Shown here in pieces: positions 25,547 through 37,234 of a stretch of DNA of 64,000 bases. Source of the stretch: Polytrichum commune (Eukaryota > Streptophyta > Polytrichopsida > Polytrichales > Polytrichaceae); contig OX485803.1 of assembly GCA_950295325.1 (NCBI GenBank), forward strand, positions 68,401,554 to 68,465,553, in the 5' to 3' direction. Positions within the stretch are counted from its first letter, which is position 1. Every line of letters begins with the position of its first letter. The notes below the pieces were generated by a model. It did not search any database. It saw only the letters and a list, made by a program, of their open reading frames with translations, and was not told the origin of the DNA. The position numbers and the translations under genes are program-made.

Positions 25547-26820
25547 AGGGCCTTGGTTTTGTAGTGTGTATGTGTGGGGGGTTGTTGGAGGAGGGTCTCG
25601 GGAAGGAGGAACCAGGGGACTAACGGGAAGGGGAGGAGGTGGCGAAGGATGCCGCGCGATGGAAGTGCGAGGCGCATGCTTCTTGAGGAGGCCCTGGGGT
25701 CAAATGAGGGGGAGCGGCAACTGAGGCCGGGGACGCAAGGCCCCTGAACCCTCACTGGGGATGCACATAATCGCAACTAATCACAGACCAGCAAGGAAAC
25801 GAGAGGCCAGAAGGAGTGAGGTGACGACATTGTAGGTGCGAAGTGATGATTTGAGTGCTGGCTTTCGGGCATCACCTCTGAATCAAAATCCCTACACCAA
25901 GGTCGAATTCTCAATAGTAACAATGGCAGTTGGCGCAGTTCGGAGAGGAATGAGACAACATTTAAATTGTTGAATCAGGAACCCCTCACCTCCCAGCCAT
26001 TTCATTTTTTTTTATCTCTGTTTTAATCGGTAGCCTCTCCTTGTGGGTAGCTCCCATGAGTCTGTGATTGCATTGGACCTGCTTAACGAATGCCATGAGG
26101 AGTGCATGAAGAGGGGAAGCAATTAATCTCGCCATCGCAAGTTGAACAGTTGGGCGACCTAAGAAGGATTCACGGCCGGGAGAACTAGGACGGGTCTGGG
26201 TGGTGAGCCCAGCCGGGACGAGGAATCTGGGACAGCTGGTTGCATTCATTCTAGGGCACTTACTAGTAAGGGGAATCGAGTTGTGGACCAACAATCGAAT
26301 CAGAGGCCTCACGAAGGTGAATCACGGGTGAACGAGGGGGTTCCTGGGCACTGATCCAAGAGGGGAAGGCTAGCTGCCTCACGGCTGTGTGAAGGGACTG
26401 GAATGGTCGAGGCTGGACCGGTTAGTGTAGGTTGGAGTTGATGAACTTATACATTAAGAGTTTTAATGAGCAAAGAAAAATGTGATTGAGAAGCTTGGGA
26501 ATGAGTACCAGAAGCGGGTATTTGTCAATACTCAACATCCAACATCTAAGCCTCAAGGCCACTAAAGAAAAAAGGCTAGGCCTAGTTAGGGGTAGCAGTT
26601 AGTGACAAGTGTGGATTAAGCATTTGGGAATGCTGATGTATGGTTCAAATTTCATAATGTAGTTTGTGTGCACATTCACATCATTTCATGGCATTTGGGA
26701 GGAATTTGGTGAAGCACAATGAAGTGGTTTGAGTAGGTGTAAATCTTAGGCCTCCACCCGGACTCCGACGCATAAGGGGTGGAGGTTTAGGCCTCACAGG
26801 CAATTTGAGTGGGGTGCTGT

Positions 26821-27797
26821 TGTCGCGCACCTCTCCATGAGGAGTGGCCGAAACACCATGGGCACAAGGGGGACCCCGGAGTGACACCCGGGACTTGTGG
26901 CGCCATTGGTGAGAGGGCCCAAGTGATCCTAGTGTGGGTGAGGGCCCCGGGCGTTGGGAACGCCTCCCACCCACGGAGACTAGGAGGCATGAGGGTAAGG
27001 CCATGAGCTATGCGTAGCTCATGGCGTGGTGATTCTAGAATGCTCAAGATCACCTCAATCCGAGGTGTGAGCTAGGAGTTATGGCCATTTGAGTGGGGCG
27101 CTGTCCCGGGACAGCGCCCTGCTACAGCAGTGCCTGGGAGGGATTCCCGGGACTGCCAAGGTTCAAACAGGCATAACTTCCTCAAGACTTGCTCGAATGG
27201 AGCAAGTGAGGAGTCCATCAGCATCTACGTGAAGCGTAGATGAGGATGGAGTGGTTGGTTGTTATGATCAGACATCATACAAGGAAGTTATGATGGTCTG
27301 AAGCTGCTGGGGGGTTCTAGGCCCAGCAGCTAAAGGAAAATGTCCACTTGGCCCCAACTCTTGGTAAGGAGACAAGAGGTTGGTTGACGGTGGGGTAGGG
27401 GCCCCGCGTGAAGTCCTAGAGGCTTATATGGGTGAGGTGGTGTGGCCTCACCCACCCGAGGCCGAACGGCAAGGCCTCCATGGGCTTTGGCCTATTGTGA
27501 GGCCATAGTTGCCTAGTATGGTTCGGGTTGTTGTAGTGTTGCTCCGGCAACGCGATGATCAACATAGGAGTGGACTTCCATGGATGGAAGTCCACATTGG
27601 GGAAATGGGTTACCGATTAAGGGGTGAGTTCCGAAAGCAAAGTAGGAGGGTTGGTTCCCTCCTATGAACTATTGGTCCGGGGTTAGAGGAGCTAACCATT
27701 AGCATGGCGGTATGCGAAGGGTTAGCCACTCGTAACCTTTGCTAGAATTGAAAATTGGCAAGATGGTCAAGGGGGGGGGCTAGCAAGGGTTGCGACA
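26821..27797 (+). mobile_element. LTR-A solo LTR, target duplication GCTGT
   Basis: Duplication GCTGT at 26,816-26,820 and 27,798-27,802. Length is 977 bp, with both ends at consensus. Confidence 0.92.
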
Positions 27798-27957
27798 GCT
27801 GTCCTGGGACAACGGTGGCCTGGGAGTGGCTCCCGGGATTGCCAAGGTTTGAACAAGCATAACTTCCTCAATACTTTCCCAAATGGGGCAAGTGAGGAGT
27901 CCATTGGCATCTAGGTGAAGCATAGATGAAGATGAAGTGGTTGTTTGTTAGCATCAG

Positions 27958-29573
27958 TGTGAGCCCTAAATCCTCACCCTTGTGCGTGGTAGTCCAGGTG
28001 AGAGCCTATGGTTCACATGAGCCTAAATTACCCGCTTAACCCTCTAGTCCATTTCACATACCATTGAATAAGCATGGGGTACACACATTCTTAATCATGA
28101 AAAGAACCACAGCTCAACACTCAAAAATGCTTGTGTTACAATCAAACATCATTCATCACCCTCCTAACTACATCACCCATTGTTCGAGTAAGGCATTAAC
28201 CAATGCCCATCAACCCTAATACAAACCCCTATCCCTAATTTCTAAAGTTAACTAATGTTGGCCCTTCACTGCCTCATGGCAGTTACCCACATTCCCAATC
28301 CTAACTATTGTGATACTCCAGCTGTGGGACTGTCGCAGCAAAGGGTAGCGGGGTTGAATAGTCAGCTTCCCTGTCGCAACCTACTAGAGCCTGTCACCGC
28401 CCATCACAGACCAGCGGTGCATGTGCATGGTGTCAACTTCTCCTTGCCAGGACCCCCTGGTTCCCCTTGGCAACGCTGAGTTCGGCTTGTATTCGGAAGT
28501 CTGCCTTCGGCCCAGTCCAGGTCAGATTTCGCCGACATTTTGCTCCTTGCTGCCGGATACTTCGTGTGCCCTGCCCATGAATTCACTCCCTTTGAGGGAG
28601 CTTCCTTCCCTTTTGCCTACAAGTTGGTTGTGTTGGCCCTTTAGTTGTCGCTTCGACAGGTTCTTCCCACCGTGAGAAATCCTCACGGCCAAAACTCAGA
28701 GTAATGCTTTCAACATGCTCTGAGGCAACTCTACCCCCTTCCTGCGACTTCGGCTACCTTCCCGAATTCAAACAACATCGAACCTTCACATTCAACAATC
28801 TCTGACCCGAAACATGTCGCATTCCTCCGCACTTTGAACAGAATCCTTACTTAGGCCTCAGCTTGAGGCCTCTGATTTTTTTTGGCCTCGCTTGGGTCAA
28901 TCGAATGTCACTCCACACTGTGCACTATGGTTCAAGTTTGCACATCCCCCCCTGACTGCCACCCAAAGGGCTCTCAAATTGCTCCGAATCTTGCCTTGCC
29001 CCCCCTCAACAACGGCGGCGTTTGCTTCAGCTATTTGTCTGTGCAGCCAGCACAATGCGCAACCAGCTGCCTGGACCCAACCTCAAAAAACCAGCGGCAA
29101 CCCTCAACCCAACATTGCATTGTTGAGATCGTCGTCCACCATCGCCTCCATGCCGCCATTCGGTGTCCCAGTCGCTAGCGCCTCCTCGTCCCTTCTTCTC
29201 CCCGAAGACCCTCCTGGATCCTCTAGCTTTCCTGGCCTCGGGACCCCAAATTATCCACAACCCTCCAGGGCCCCCTAATTCAAACAATTAACCTACGGCT
29301 CAAGCCAACAACCCTTAAACCTTGCTCAACCCCTAAACACTATTTTTCTCTTTTCCTTTTGGTTTTCTCTTCTCCAATGATCCCAAGATTAAAAACACTT
29401 AATGTAATTCCATTAAAACTTCTAAGCCTCTACTCCCCCTTAAGTCTTCTATCCTACACGACAACTACTAATTCAGAGATTTGTGGCATTCCTAAGGTTA
29501 ACTTCTGATGTGGCCACATAATTGGGCTCACAATGCGATAAAGAACACACGTGGGCACAAAATTGGGCTCACA
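27958..29573 (-). mobile_element. LTR-B solo LTR, target duplication ATCAG/ATTAG
   Basis: Starts TGTGAGCCCTAAATCC (inverse of the LTR-B end) and ends ATTGGGCTCACA. Flanks are ATCAG at 27,953-27,957 and ATTAG at 29,574-29,578, one base apart. Its last 40 bp contain a repeated GGGCTCACA terminus. No ordered minisatellite was found in this copy. Confidence 0.8.
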
Positions 29574-29984
29574 ATTAGAGATGTGAGGCCAAACCACCCA
29601 CCCTTAAGCGTCCTAGTCCAGGTGAGGGAATGGGTATCACATTCATGTTTCCATACTTCATTTTACCAAATTTGTGAGACTCCATTACACTTCCCATCAA
29701 TTATTGCACACCAATCCATTCCACGATAATATTACAAGCGTTGACAAACGCTCTTCTATATTATCCCAATCATAACATTCCCTATTGCTACCCAATATCA
29801 CTCACACCCCACATTCGACCACTACTCCTACCATCCACTACTTCTTGTTCTCTTAGCTTACTAACGACTACTTATGCAAACTAATATTGAATGACCGTCT
29901 AATTAACTATATAGTCCTTAGTCTAATGTGGCCCACGGTTCCTTCCTTTATATCACCTTGACCCCGGTTGTTCCGGCTTATATT

Positions 29985-30510
29985 TTAGCTCCCCTTAGAC
30001 TGCCCGGCAACCTTCTGTCCCAGCTTATATTCGGTTCCTCCTTGCACTGCCCCAGCAACTTTCTGTCCCAGCTAATATTCAGCCCTCCTTAGACTGCCCA
30101 GCAACCTTCTGTCCCAGCTGATATTCGGCTCCTCCTTAGACTGCCCCAGCAACCTTCTATCCCAGCTAATATTTAACCCTCCTTAGACTGCCCCAGCAAC
30201 CTTCTCTCCCAGCTAATATTTAGCCCTCCTTAGACTGCCCCAGTAACTTTCTGTCCCAGCCGATATTCGGCTCCTCCTTAGACTGCCCAGCAACCTTCTG
30301 TCCCAGCTGATATTTAGCCCTCCTTAGACTGCCCCAGTAACTTTCTGTCCCAGCCGATATTCGGCTCCTCCTTAGACTGCCCAGCAACCTTCTGTCCCAG
30401 ATGATATTCGGCTCCTCCTTAGACTGCCGGCAACCTTCTGTCCCAACTGATATTCGACTCCTCCTTAAACTGCCAGCAACCTTCTGTCCCAGCTAATATT
30501 CCTAATCATA
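29985..30510 (-). repeat. Minisatellite inside LTR-B (about 47-48 bp unit)
   Basis: The plus-strand unit contains GCAACCTTCTGTCCCAGCTG, ATATTCGGCTCCTCC and TTAGACTGCCC, about eleven copies with small length changes. Confidence 0.88.
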
Positions 30511-30789
30511 ATTAACCACACTAATCCTCTACTTGGCCTCACTAATCTCCACGAGACCCTTTTACTAAAATTCCTACCTAATCACACTAAATCCCCTAAT
30601 ACCCTCTTTACTAATTCACACCTTTTGTCTAACTCTAAGAGCTCCAAATCCTAGAGAGGAGGGGGAGAGAGAGAGAGGAGAGGAAGAAGAGAGGGGAGAA
30701 GTGAAGAAAGGGAGGAAGAGGAGGAGGAGAGGGCACCCAAGACCACAAACCCCTTAACCTTCTCCTACTTAGTAGGACCTTATCCTATC

Positions 30790-31674
30790 CAGGGTTGTCT
30801 ATTGTGTCGTGACGGAGGCTAATCCCGACATAATGTCGTGGCGTCACGACACGTATCTGTCACGACATTATGCCGGATGCCGTCTTTATCCTGACGAACT
30901 TGAATTTTACCGTATTTTTTTGTATAATTACATTACCCCAATCAGTACATGTAGGATTTACGATGTCCGCGTATGGTGCCATGTCAGCAAAGTAGAGGTA
31001 AAGTGGGAAAAAAATTACTAGCGCCCGTCCCCCCCCCCCCCCCCGTTCCCCCCGCTCCCTACGTTCCCCTCCCCCATCCGGCACCCCATCCGGCCCTCAT
31101 CCGGCCTCCATCCGCCCCCCCCCCAATCCGGCACCCGGCCCCCCCCCCCCCCCATCCGAACCCCCTCCCCCCCTAATCCGAACCCAGTCCCCCCTAATCC
31201 GAACCCCCTCCCCCCCCAATCCGAACCCCAATCCGGCCCCCATCCGTACCCCATCCGGCCTCCATCCGGTACCCCATCCGGCCCCCATCCGGCCTCCATC
31301 CGGTACCCCATCCGGCCCTCCATCCGGCGTTCCCCCCATCCGCATCCGTTCCCGCCCCCGTTCCAGTCCCCGTCCGCTCCGTTCCCCTCCCCCCCACACC
31401 CTCATTTGTCATATTTTACTACTTTGATTTTAACAGAATGATAAACACAAAGGCAAAATGATTTGCCTGGCAAGGGAAATATGCACATCCACGTCGGATT
31501 TTTCTGCCACATTGGATGCCACCTTGGCAAAAAGGTAAGTATTTTACCCACCCTACTAGCTTCCCCCTAGTATGACCCTACGTGGACCCTATTATGTCGT
31601 GACGGAGGGGTCCGCCCCGACACGACACGTCATGACGTCATGACGGTGGCAGGACGTCGCGATAGACAACCCTG
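30790..31674. mobile_element. Non-autonomous hAT element, target duplication ATCCTATC
   Basis: Terminal inverted repeats CAGGGTTGTCTATTGTGTCG and (inverted) CAGGGTTGTCTATCGCGACG. The 8-bp duplication ATCCTATC lies at 30,782-30,789 and 31,675-31,682. CAGGG ends with 8-bp duplications are the hAT signature. The 885-bp interior has no transposase. It holds a C-rich ATCCGG/CCCC array at about 31,028-31,395. A second copy is at 57,606. Confidence 0.92.
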
Positions 31675-32491
31675 ATCCTATCCACTAAATCCTCACCCTC
31701 TAAACCAACAAGAGCATGTTCTAATTCAAACATTTAAATCCAAGGCCCTTCCTCTTGCTTCATCAAACACTACTCACGTAACCAAAACAATTCCTAATGC
31801 CACTAAGCTTCAATTAACCACACAAACTAGGCTTAAGGCCTGAAACATAAACCACACCAAACCTCACTCTTTTTATACTTTTGATTGTTTCAATAACACT
31901 CCAAATGCAATTCTAAATAAATTCTAAACATAAAACAAATATGAGCACTCATTTTGGGCTCATAAGAGATCATGCAAGGAAGTTATGATGGTCTGAAGGT
32001 GTTGGGGGCTTCTAGGCCCAACGGCTAAGGGAAAATGTCTACTTGGCCCCAATTCTTGGTAGAGAGACAAAAGGTTCTTGACGGTGGGGTAGGGGCCTTG
32101 CCTAGAATGCTAAAGGCTTATATGGGTGAGGTGGTGTGGCCTCATCCACCCGAGGCTTAACGGCACGGCCTTCATGGGCTTTGGCCCAATGTGAGGGCAT
32201 ATATAGTTGCCTAGTATGCTTCGGGTTGTTGTAGTGTTGCTCCGGCAATGCGATGATCAACATAAGATTGGACTTTCATGGATGGAAGTCCACATCTAAG
32301 AATTTGTTACCAATTAAGGGGTGAGTCCCGAAAACAAAGTAAGAGGGTTGGTTCCCCTCTTATGAACTATAAGGTCCGGGGTAGGAGGAACTAACCATTA
32401 GCATGGCGGAATGCAAAGGGTTAGCACTCGTAACCTTTGCTAGAAATGAAAATTGGCAAGATTGTTAAGGGGGCTAGCAAGGGTTGCGACA

Positions 32492-32800
32492 TTGTAGGAG
32501 AAGGATATTGACGTTGTCGGATAAGGCGGTGGCGAGAGAGGAGGAGCAGCGGAGACGGTGTAGGCTTCCATGGCGTCCAAAGATGACCAAGGCAAGATAA
32601 TATACTGAGACCTCCCAATTTGGGTCGATCGACCCAAACTTCCTAGGTCATTGTCTTGTTGGTGTGATTGTGTCCCCCACACTAGGAGGAACTGATCTCC
32701 CACTCCTACCCCATGCATGTCACTCGCACCCTTCATCCCCCTTGTGATCCCTCCGTCTCCTTGCGCTCGACTACGCTTGAACTTGGCGGCGTACAAACAA
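32492..32800 (+). pseudogene. Right part of the gene split by the LTR nest
   Basis: Immediately after the target duplication TTGTA, the sequence reads on in the frame of the left part (20,779-21,621): QEKDIDVVG follows RLDTEPL across the insertion site, then meets a stop. This supports the view that both sides were one coding exon before the insertion. The next 250 bp are coding-like but broken. No domain is recognised. Confidence 0.35.
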
Positions 32801-33025
32801 TTTTGTAGATGTATAATTAAGATAGTGTGAATGGCTTGTTCAATGCGGTCCCCCCAGGCAAATTGTACATAGAGAATTGTAAAAATAAAATTATTATTTT
32901 TGGTGTCTCTTTAAGGGCCTCCAACCCCCATGCTTGGTCTTAGGACAAGAGTCTTGTAAGACTTTATACACCCCTGACGGTTGTCAGAAAGCCCAACAAC
33001 CCCGCTTTAAATTAATATCTTAAGG

Positions 33026-34083
33026 TCTTGAAGCCAATTGTATGGGACCAGTGTCCCACTATGGTCGGCTGTCCCTACGACATTTGCCCCACCCGTGACA
33101 ACACGCTGATGATGGAGGACAACACTTCCAAAAGCATTTTGAACCCGACATGCAATTTCATAGTTTGCCCTACGTGGACGGTTAGGAAGGTCCAAGATTG
33201 TTTTTTGTTAGACCTCATTAAATACCTTCAAACGCTCGTAGGGAGCAGACTACCCGTGCCCCAGTTCCTAAATTGTAATTCAATAGGCGAGAGATACATG
33301 GATCCAAACGACTATATGTACAGAGAGTCGTATGCTCACGCAAAATATAATAAACTCATTTGAGAGAGTACATGGTGTGCCATTTGTTTAAAAAATGCTT
33401 CAAATGTATATCGATTTTCACATGCTCCCTCTCCCCCTTCCCTTGGGTTTTGTTTGTTTTTATTTTGGCATCAACGTTTGGAGACCTCACTTGAGGTCTT
33501 CAATGACTCAAACTTGGGAAGCTTTTTTTATGACACCGTTTACGATGCCGTGTCCATCATTAACTACTCCAAAGAGTCTCTTAATGTTGGCGTCATCAAA
33601 AGCCCCCCACCCAAGCAAATATTCCGACAATCTCCATCTCCGTTACCACTCCAGGGCATAGATTGCAACTGCGTCCAGGCGTCCCCCTCTCGGCGCAACG
33701 GCAATATACTACACCTCAACAGCGGCTGCAGATGAATGCTCGGCGTGCAAAGAATGGACCCCTCCCTATTCCTTTGCAGGACGCTTTGCTCCTCCTCGCC
33801 AACTCGGAAGTGAGCGCCCCTCGTGCCAAGGTGACCCCCCGCCCATGGCTAAACTGTACAGTACAATCATTCTATCCTAAAAGGAGCATGGAACATGTTT
33901 GGGTCTTTCTCCTCAAACTAACACGTGTTTCTTGGTCTAATGCGTTGCAGGTTGCGTCCAATCCTAAACCTCCGCGGTCCAATGCATCCATTGAGTTGGA
34001 GCATTTCCACGCCATGCATAGAAATGCTAGACAACCCAGTTCATCGTATTTGAATTCTTCATCATATAATTTGGGCGGTTGAT
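33026..34083 (+). CDS. Exons of an unknown gene, possibly broken
   Basis: A block at 33,028-33,363 encodes about 110 residues with regularly placed Cys and Pro (WDQCPTMVGCPYDICPTRD; NPTCNFIVCPTWTVRKVQD) and a tail PNDYMYRESYAHAKYNKLI. A second block at 33,663-34,082 is rich in Pro, Gln and Ser (VPLSAQRQYTTPQQRLQMN; NGPLPIPLQDALLLLANSE) and ends NSSSYNLGG before a TGA. Between them the frame is interrupted, with an intron or decay near 33,364-33,660. I do not recognise the family. The Cys spacing could suit a metal site. Relation to the split gene just upstream is possible, since they share strand and are only about 200 bp apart, but is unproven. Confidence 0.3.
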
Positions 34084-35455
34084 GGACTCCAAACTCGGGG
34101 GGATTCCGCCCCCATTACATTTTGTAACCACGTGCGATAATGGGGTATTTAATGGGGGGATGTTTATGCACATTTCAATATTTTTTCCCTCCCTATTTGT
34201 AGATATAAAGCTACTTTGAGTTATTTTAAGCATCCTATATTTATTTGTAATTGTTTAGAGAGGTTAATTTTTGGCACCATATTTTTTATATAAATCGTAC
34301 AAGTATCAAATAATAAACGGAATACTATAGCATTGCAAAATCAACTATGTGAGCAACAAACGTTCCATATCATCCATCTTGTCATTCAATCGGTCTCAAT
34401 TAGGTATACCAATGCTAAACCATTCAATGTGCCATTTAAGACAAAACCAATAGCATTTGGATACTAGTTAAAAGGTTATCAATCAACATGGAGATAACAA
34501 AATGTACAAGCTAACATAGACAAGTTGTAAACACAGATAGAAAAAACAAGAAATGCAATCAATTGTCACAAGACATGACATTTTGCACAACTATCTACTC
34601 CAAAAATAAAAAATTGCATTCAAATGAAAGAAAACTAAATACAAAAATTGAAAACATTTACATTAATTCTGTTCACAAACACATTCAACCTTGTACCAAA
34701 TATTTACATCGTGAACGGTTAGGATATAACTATGCACTCTCCAATACATGTTAAGGTACATGTCAATATCCTCTATAATGTCATGATTAGCCTAAAAAAA
34801 TTCGAGAGGTTTAAAACCAATGATGAAGAATAATTAAAACTAATTGTTGGCATGAGGCGGGCAACCTTCAAAGTCTCCAACCACTCCACCACGTCTTTCT
34901 CCAAGGTAAAGTGCAATCTTCTGAGTCTACCACGGTGAGCTTGCCAAATGTTGTAGCACACCATCGATCATCTATAAAAGGCAATTGTAGCAAAAAAACA
35001 ATCAATAAAATGTTGGCATATTGGACACTACTAGCAAGACAAGTAAGAAAACAACAAAAACTAATGAAGAATGAACCACAAGCCAACCTTAATTCTCATA
35101 ATTTCATGGCTTAAAAACTAGGTTTTTAGATTTAGTAAATTGAACATGCTTATTCAAAAATCTATACAAGACCAAACAACAAGCAAAGGTGCAAATTCAA
35201 GGTTTGGGATACATAGTTACTAGGTTCCTCCGAATTTGGATTGAAAGTTAATTCATAATCTTCATGCATTTGAAAAGTATATGCTTATCATTTCAACTAT
35301 CCAATGCTCATTAATAAACAACATATTTGAATGAAGCAAGAAAAATTCATAAATTAAATAACATCTACTAACTTAGAAAACATTTTCTACACCAATCATT
35401 CATAATTTGTACACTAGAAAGAGAATTAGTCATTTTGTGATATGGTTATGGGGTC
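34084..35455. other. AT-rich DNA, no gene seen
   Basis: Only short unrecognised reading frames. It may hold 3' parts of the minus-strand gene remnant that follows or of the unknown plus-strand gene. Confidence 0.4.
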
Positions 35456-35469
35456 ACAACCAATATCCT

Positions 35470-36011
35470 ACATCGCTATTAATTTCATGTAGATTTTTTA
35501 ACAAACTCATTCAAAGAGTTCCCATCAACCGGATCAAGCTCAGAGACATCCCTCTCTACATCAAATAACATAGTCATTGTGCAAATTATGCTATCTATAT
35601 CAACCCAAAGAGAATCTGAATGGTCATATTTGAACTTCAAGTGTCCAAGGACTTTTCTAAAATAATTAAGATAAACCATAAAACCGGATATGACAATATT
35701 TGATTTTTTTTTATCATTGTTCACCTTTCGATTAAGAAGGTCAACAGGATGCTTGCAACTTCCCAACCTTGTACTACCTTCTATCTCATTTTCTAAACTC
35801 GTTATAAACACCACGTGTCATGGTCAACTCCATTAAGGACATTTAGTTTGCAAAATTTTGGAAGGTCTTCCCCTAGTCCTCCTAATAGTTGATTTAACTG
35901 TAGATGAGATAGTTGTCGTACTTCTCTGCATAAAATACACTCCACAATCCATCCCAAGACCCAACAACATTCATTTTGTAGAAAATGAAGCATTGATGTA
36001 ATCATCAACAT
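35470..36011 (-). pseudogene. Broken paralogue of the AT-hook gene at 63,217-63,747
   Basis: Read on the minus strand from about 36,011 to 35,485, three blocks match the intact-looking gene at 63.2 kb in the same order. First is a GLGMDCGVYF block followed by an AT-hook core RRTRGRPSK. Second is HPVDLLNR (DPIDLMDR in the other copy). Third is a C-terminal block KYDHSDSLWVDIDSIICTM ending in ELDPVDGNSLNEFVKKS (YELHPGDEKVFNDFVDES in the other). The blocks lie in different frames separated by stops, so this copy has lost function. The family is not recognised. The shared AT-hook suggests a DNA-binding role. Conservation of three blocks across a frameshifted copy shows that this was once a real coding gene. 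Confidence 0.6.
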
Positions 36012-36060
36012 CTCATCTTTCTACACTCACATTCAGGTCTTGTAACTCTTCATCTTTCTA

Positions 36061-36820
36061 TCTTTCACATTTAGGAGGGTGTCAGAAATCAATAGCATGT
36101 TGTTGAAAAACGGTCAGTGAAAGGGGAAAATCAAGGAGTAAGCCACACGAAAGCGGAGCAAGCCAAATCTTCGGCTCTTGTGAAACACCCTGTGTGAATG
36201 CTATGGAGCAAAGAAGAAAGCTCTAAAAAATGTGTCTTACCTACGACTTTTGTGTCGCTTCACTGTTTCATGCTTTACCAACGCAAGACCTCCTACCTGA
36301 ACGCTTCACCGCCTTCACGCCACTGTGCTTGCCCAAACCCTAAGCAAACCCAAGAGCTATTGAGAAGTCACAACATTCCTTTCCCCAATAAAATCCACAA
36401 CATTTCCTACCATACTAATGCATTTCATTCAAATTTGGATAGAATTTACACAATATTCATTTAAGTAGTCAAACCCATAATTATTCTATTGATCCTACTA
36501 CACACATTTGGGGGGATCCAATGTTTATGACCCTATTTTTTGAGCGTGACTTGTATGCGAGCGATGGGCGGAGAGCGGAGAGCGGAAACTAGAAAACACA
36601 ATCCAAATATAGAATATTTATGCTAATATGGTAATAGGCATTTCAGAATATTCTGTGAATATTTCTTTTTTGGCCAAGGGTTGAGACCTATAACCATGGA
36701 CCCAGGGGGTTTAAAAATTGATACATTCCTATTTTTTTCCTATTACCGTGCTATCACTTTCCAGTAATTATATTGGTTGATTTAAACAAATTTTTTTACG
36801 TGTATGATTTACGATATGTG
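36061..36820. other. No gene seen
   Basis: Moderately AT-rich. A GCGGAGAGCGG run is at about 36,570-36,590. A reading frame at 36,198-36,464 has no recognisable features. Confidence 0.4.
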
Positions 36821-37234
36821 TTACCAGCAGCTTAGGCACTCTTTTGCCTAATAATTAATTAAAGTGAAAAAGTGGTTAGGCAATTTGAAAAATAATATCT
36901 CAAAGTTGGGCAGTTTTCAATTATAATTAAATATAAGTTAGGCATTCATCCAGTTTTCTGACTGGTTAGGGTTACTTTCAAAATGGATGGTTACCCTAAT
37001 CACTTGCATTAGTAACCTTAAGCAAACTTATTGTTGTGTGATGTAGTTTTATCGTGTATGAAATGGTTGTGGTATGTAGGGAAGAGATTTATGAGTTATA
37101 CTTGAATTTATGTAAGTTTAGGCAGTTTCATAATTTAATTTAATTTATTTGTTTTTGGGCAAATATAATCAAGAATTTCCAGAAAATTTTATGCAGTCTT
37201 ATAAATAATTATTTTCTGCCTAAGCTGCTAGTAA
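36821..37234. mobile_element. MITE-like element with 18-bp inverted termini
   Basis: The left end TTACCAGCAGCTTAGGCA and the right end (inverted) TTACTAGCAGCTTAGGCA match at 17 of 18 positions over a 414-bp AT-rich unit. No clear target duplication was found, so the superfamily is open. Its right end overlaps the 3' end of the MULE-like gene and supplies its stop codon. Confidence 0.65.

Larger units (their letters stand above)
23866..26798 (+). mobile_element. LTR-B solo LTR, target duplication GGCAA
   Basis: Duplication GGCAA at 23,861-23,865 and 26,799-26,803. The body starts TGTGAGCCCAAGATTG and ends GGTTTAGGCCTCACA, and holds another LTR-B at 24,148-25,546. Net length is about 1.53 kb. 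Confidence 0.85.
29582..31964 (-). mobile_element. LTR-B solo LTR, target duplication AGAGA, holding a hAT element
   Basis: Duplication AGAGA at 29,577-29,581 and 31,965-31,969. Its outer end overlaps the duplication of the neighbouring LTR-B. Net length without the hAT insertion is 1,490 bp. It carries a minisatellite and a GA-rich tract near 30,650-30,735. Confidence 0.88.
21622..32491 (+). mobile_element. LTR-A solo LTR (outermost), holding a five-insertion nest
   Basis: Starts TGTCGTGCACCTC at 21,622 and ends GGTTGCGACA at 32,491, with target duplication TTGCA / TTGTA (one difference) at 21,617-21,621 and 32,492-32,496. Removing five direct insertions, each with its own duplication (21,744-23,720; 23,866-26,803; 26,821-27,802; 27,958-29,578; 29,582-31,969), leaves 964 bp, which matches a single LTR-A of about 976 bp. 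It is therefore the oldest insertion here. Confidence 0.85.

Noticed and set aside
31018-31412. Gly/Asp/Arg-rich frame on the minus strand (also 57,676-58,126)
   Set aside because: Translation of the C-rich ATCCGG array inside hAT MITEs. All frames are open because of low complexity.
36198-36464. Small plus-strand coding gene
   Set aside because: 88-codon frame with no recognisable motif, biased composition and no supporting neighbours.
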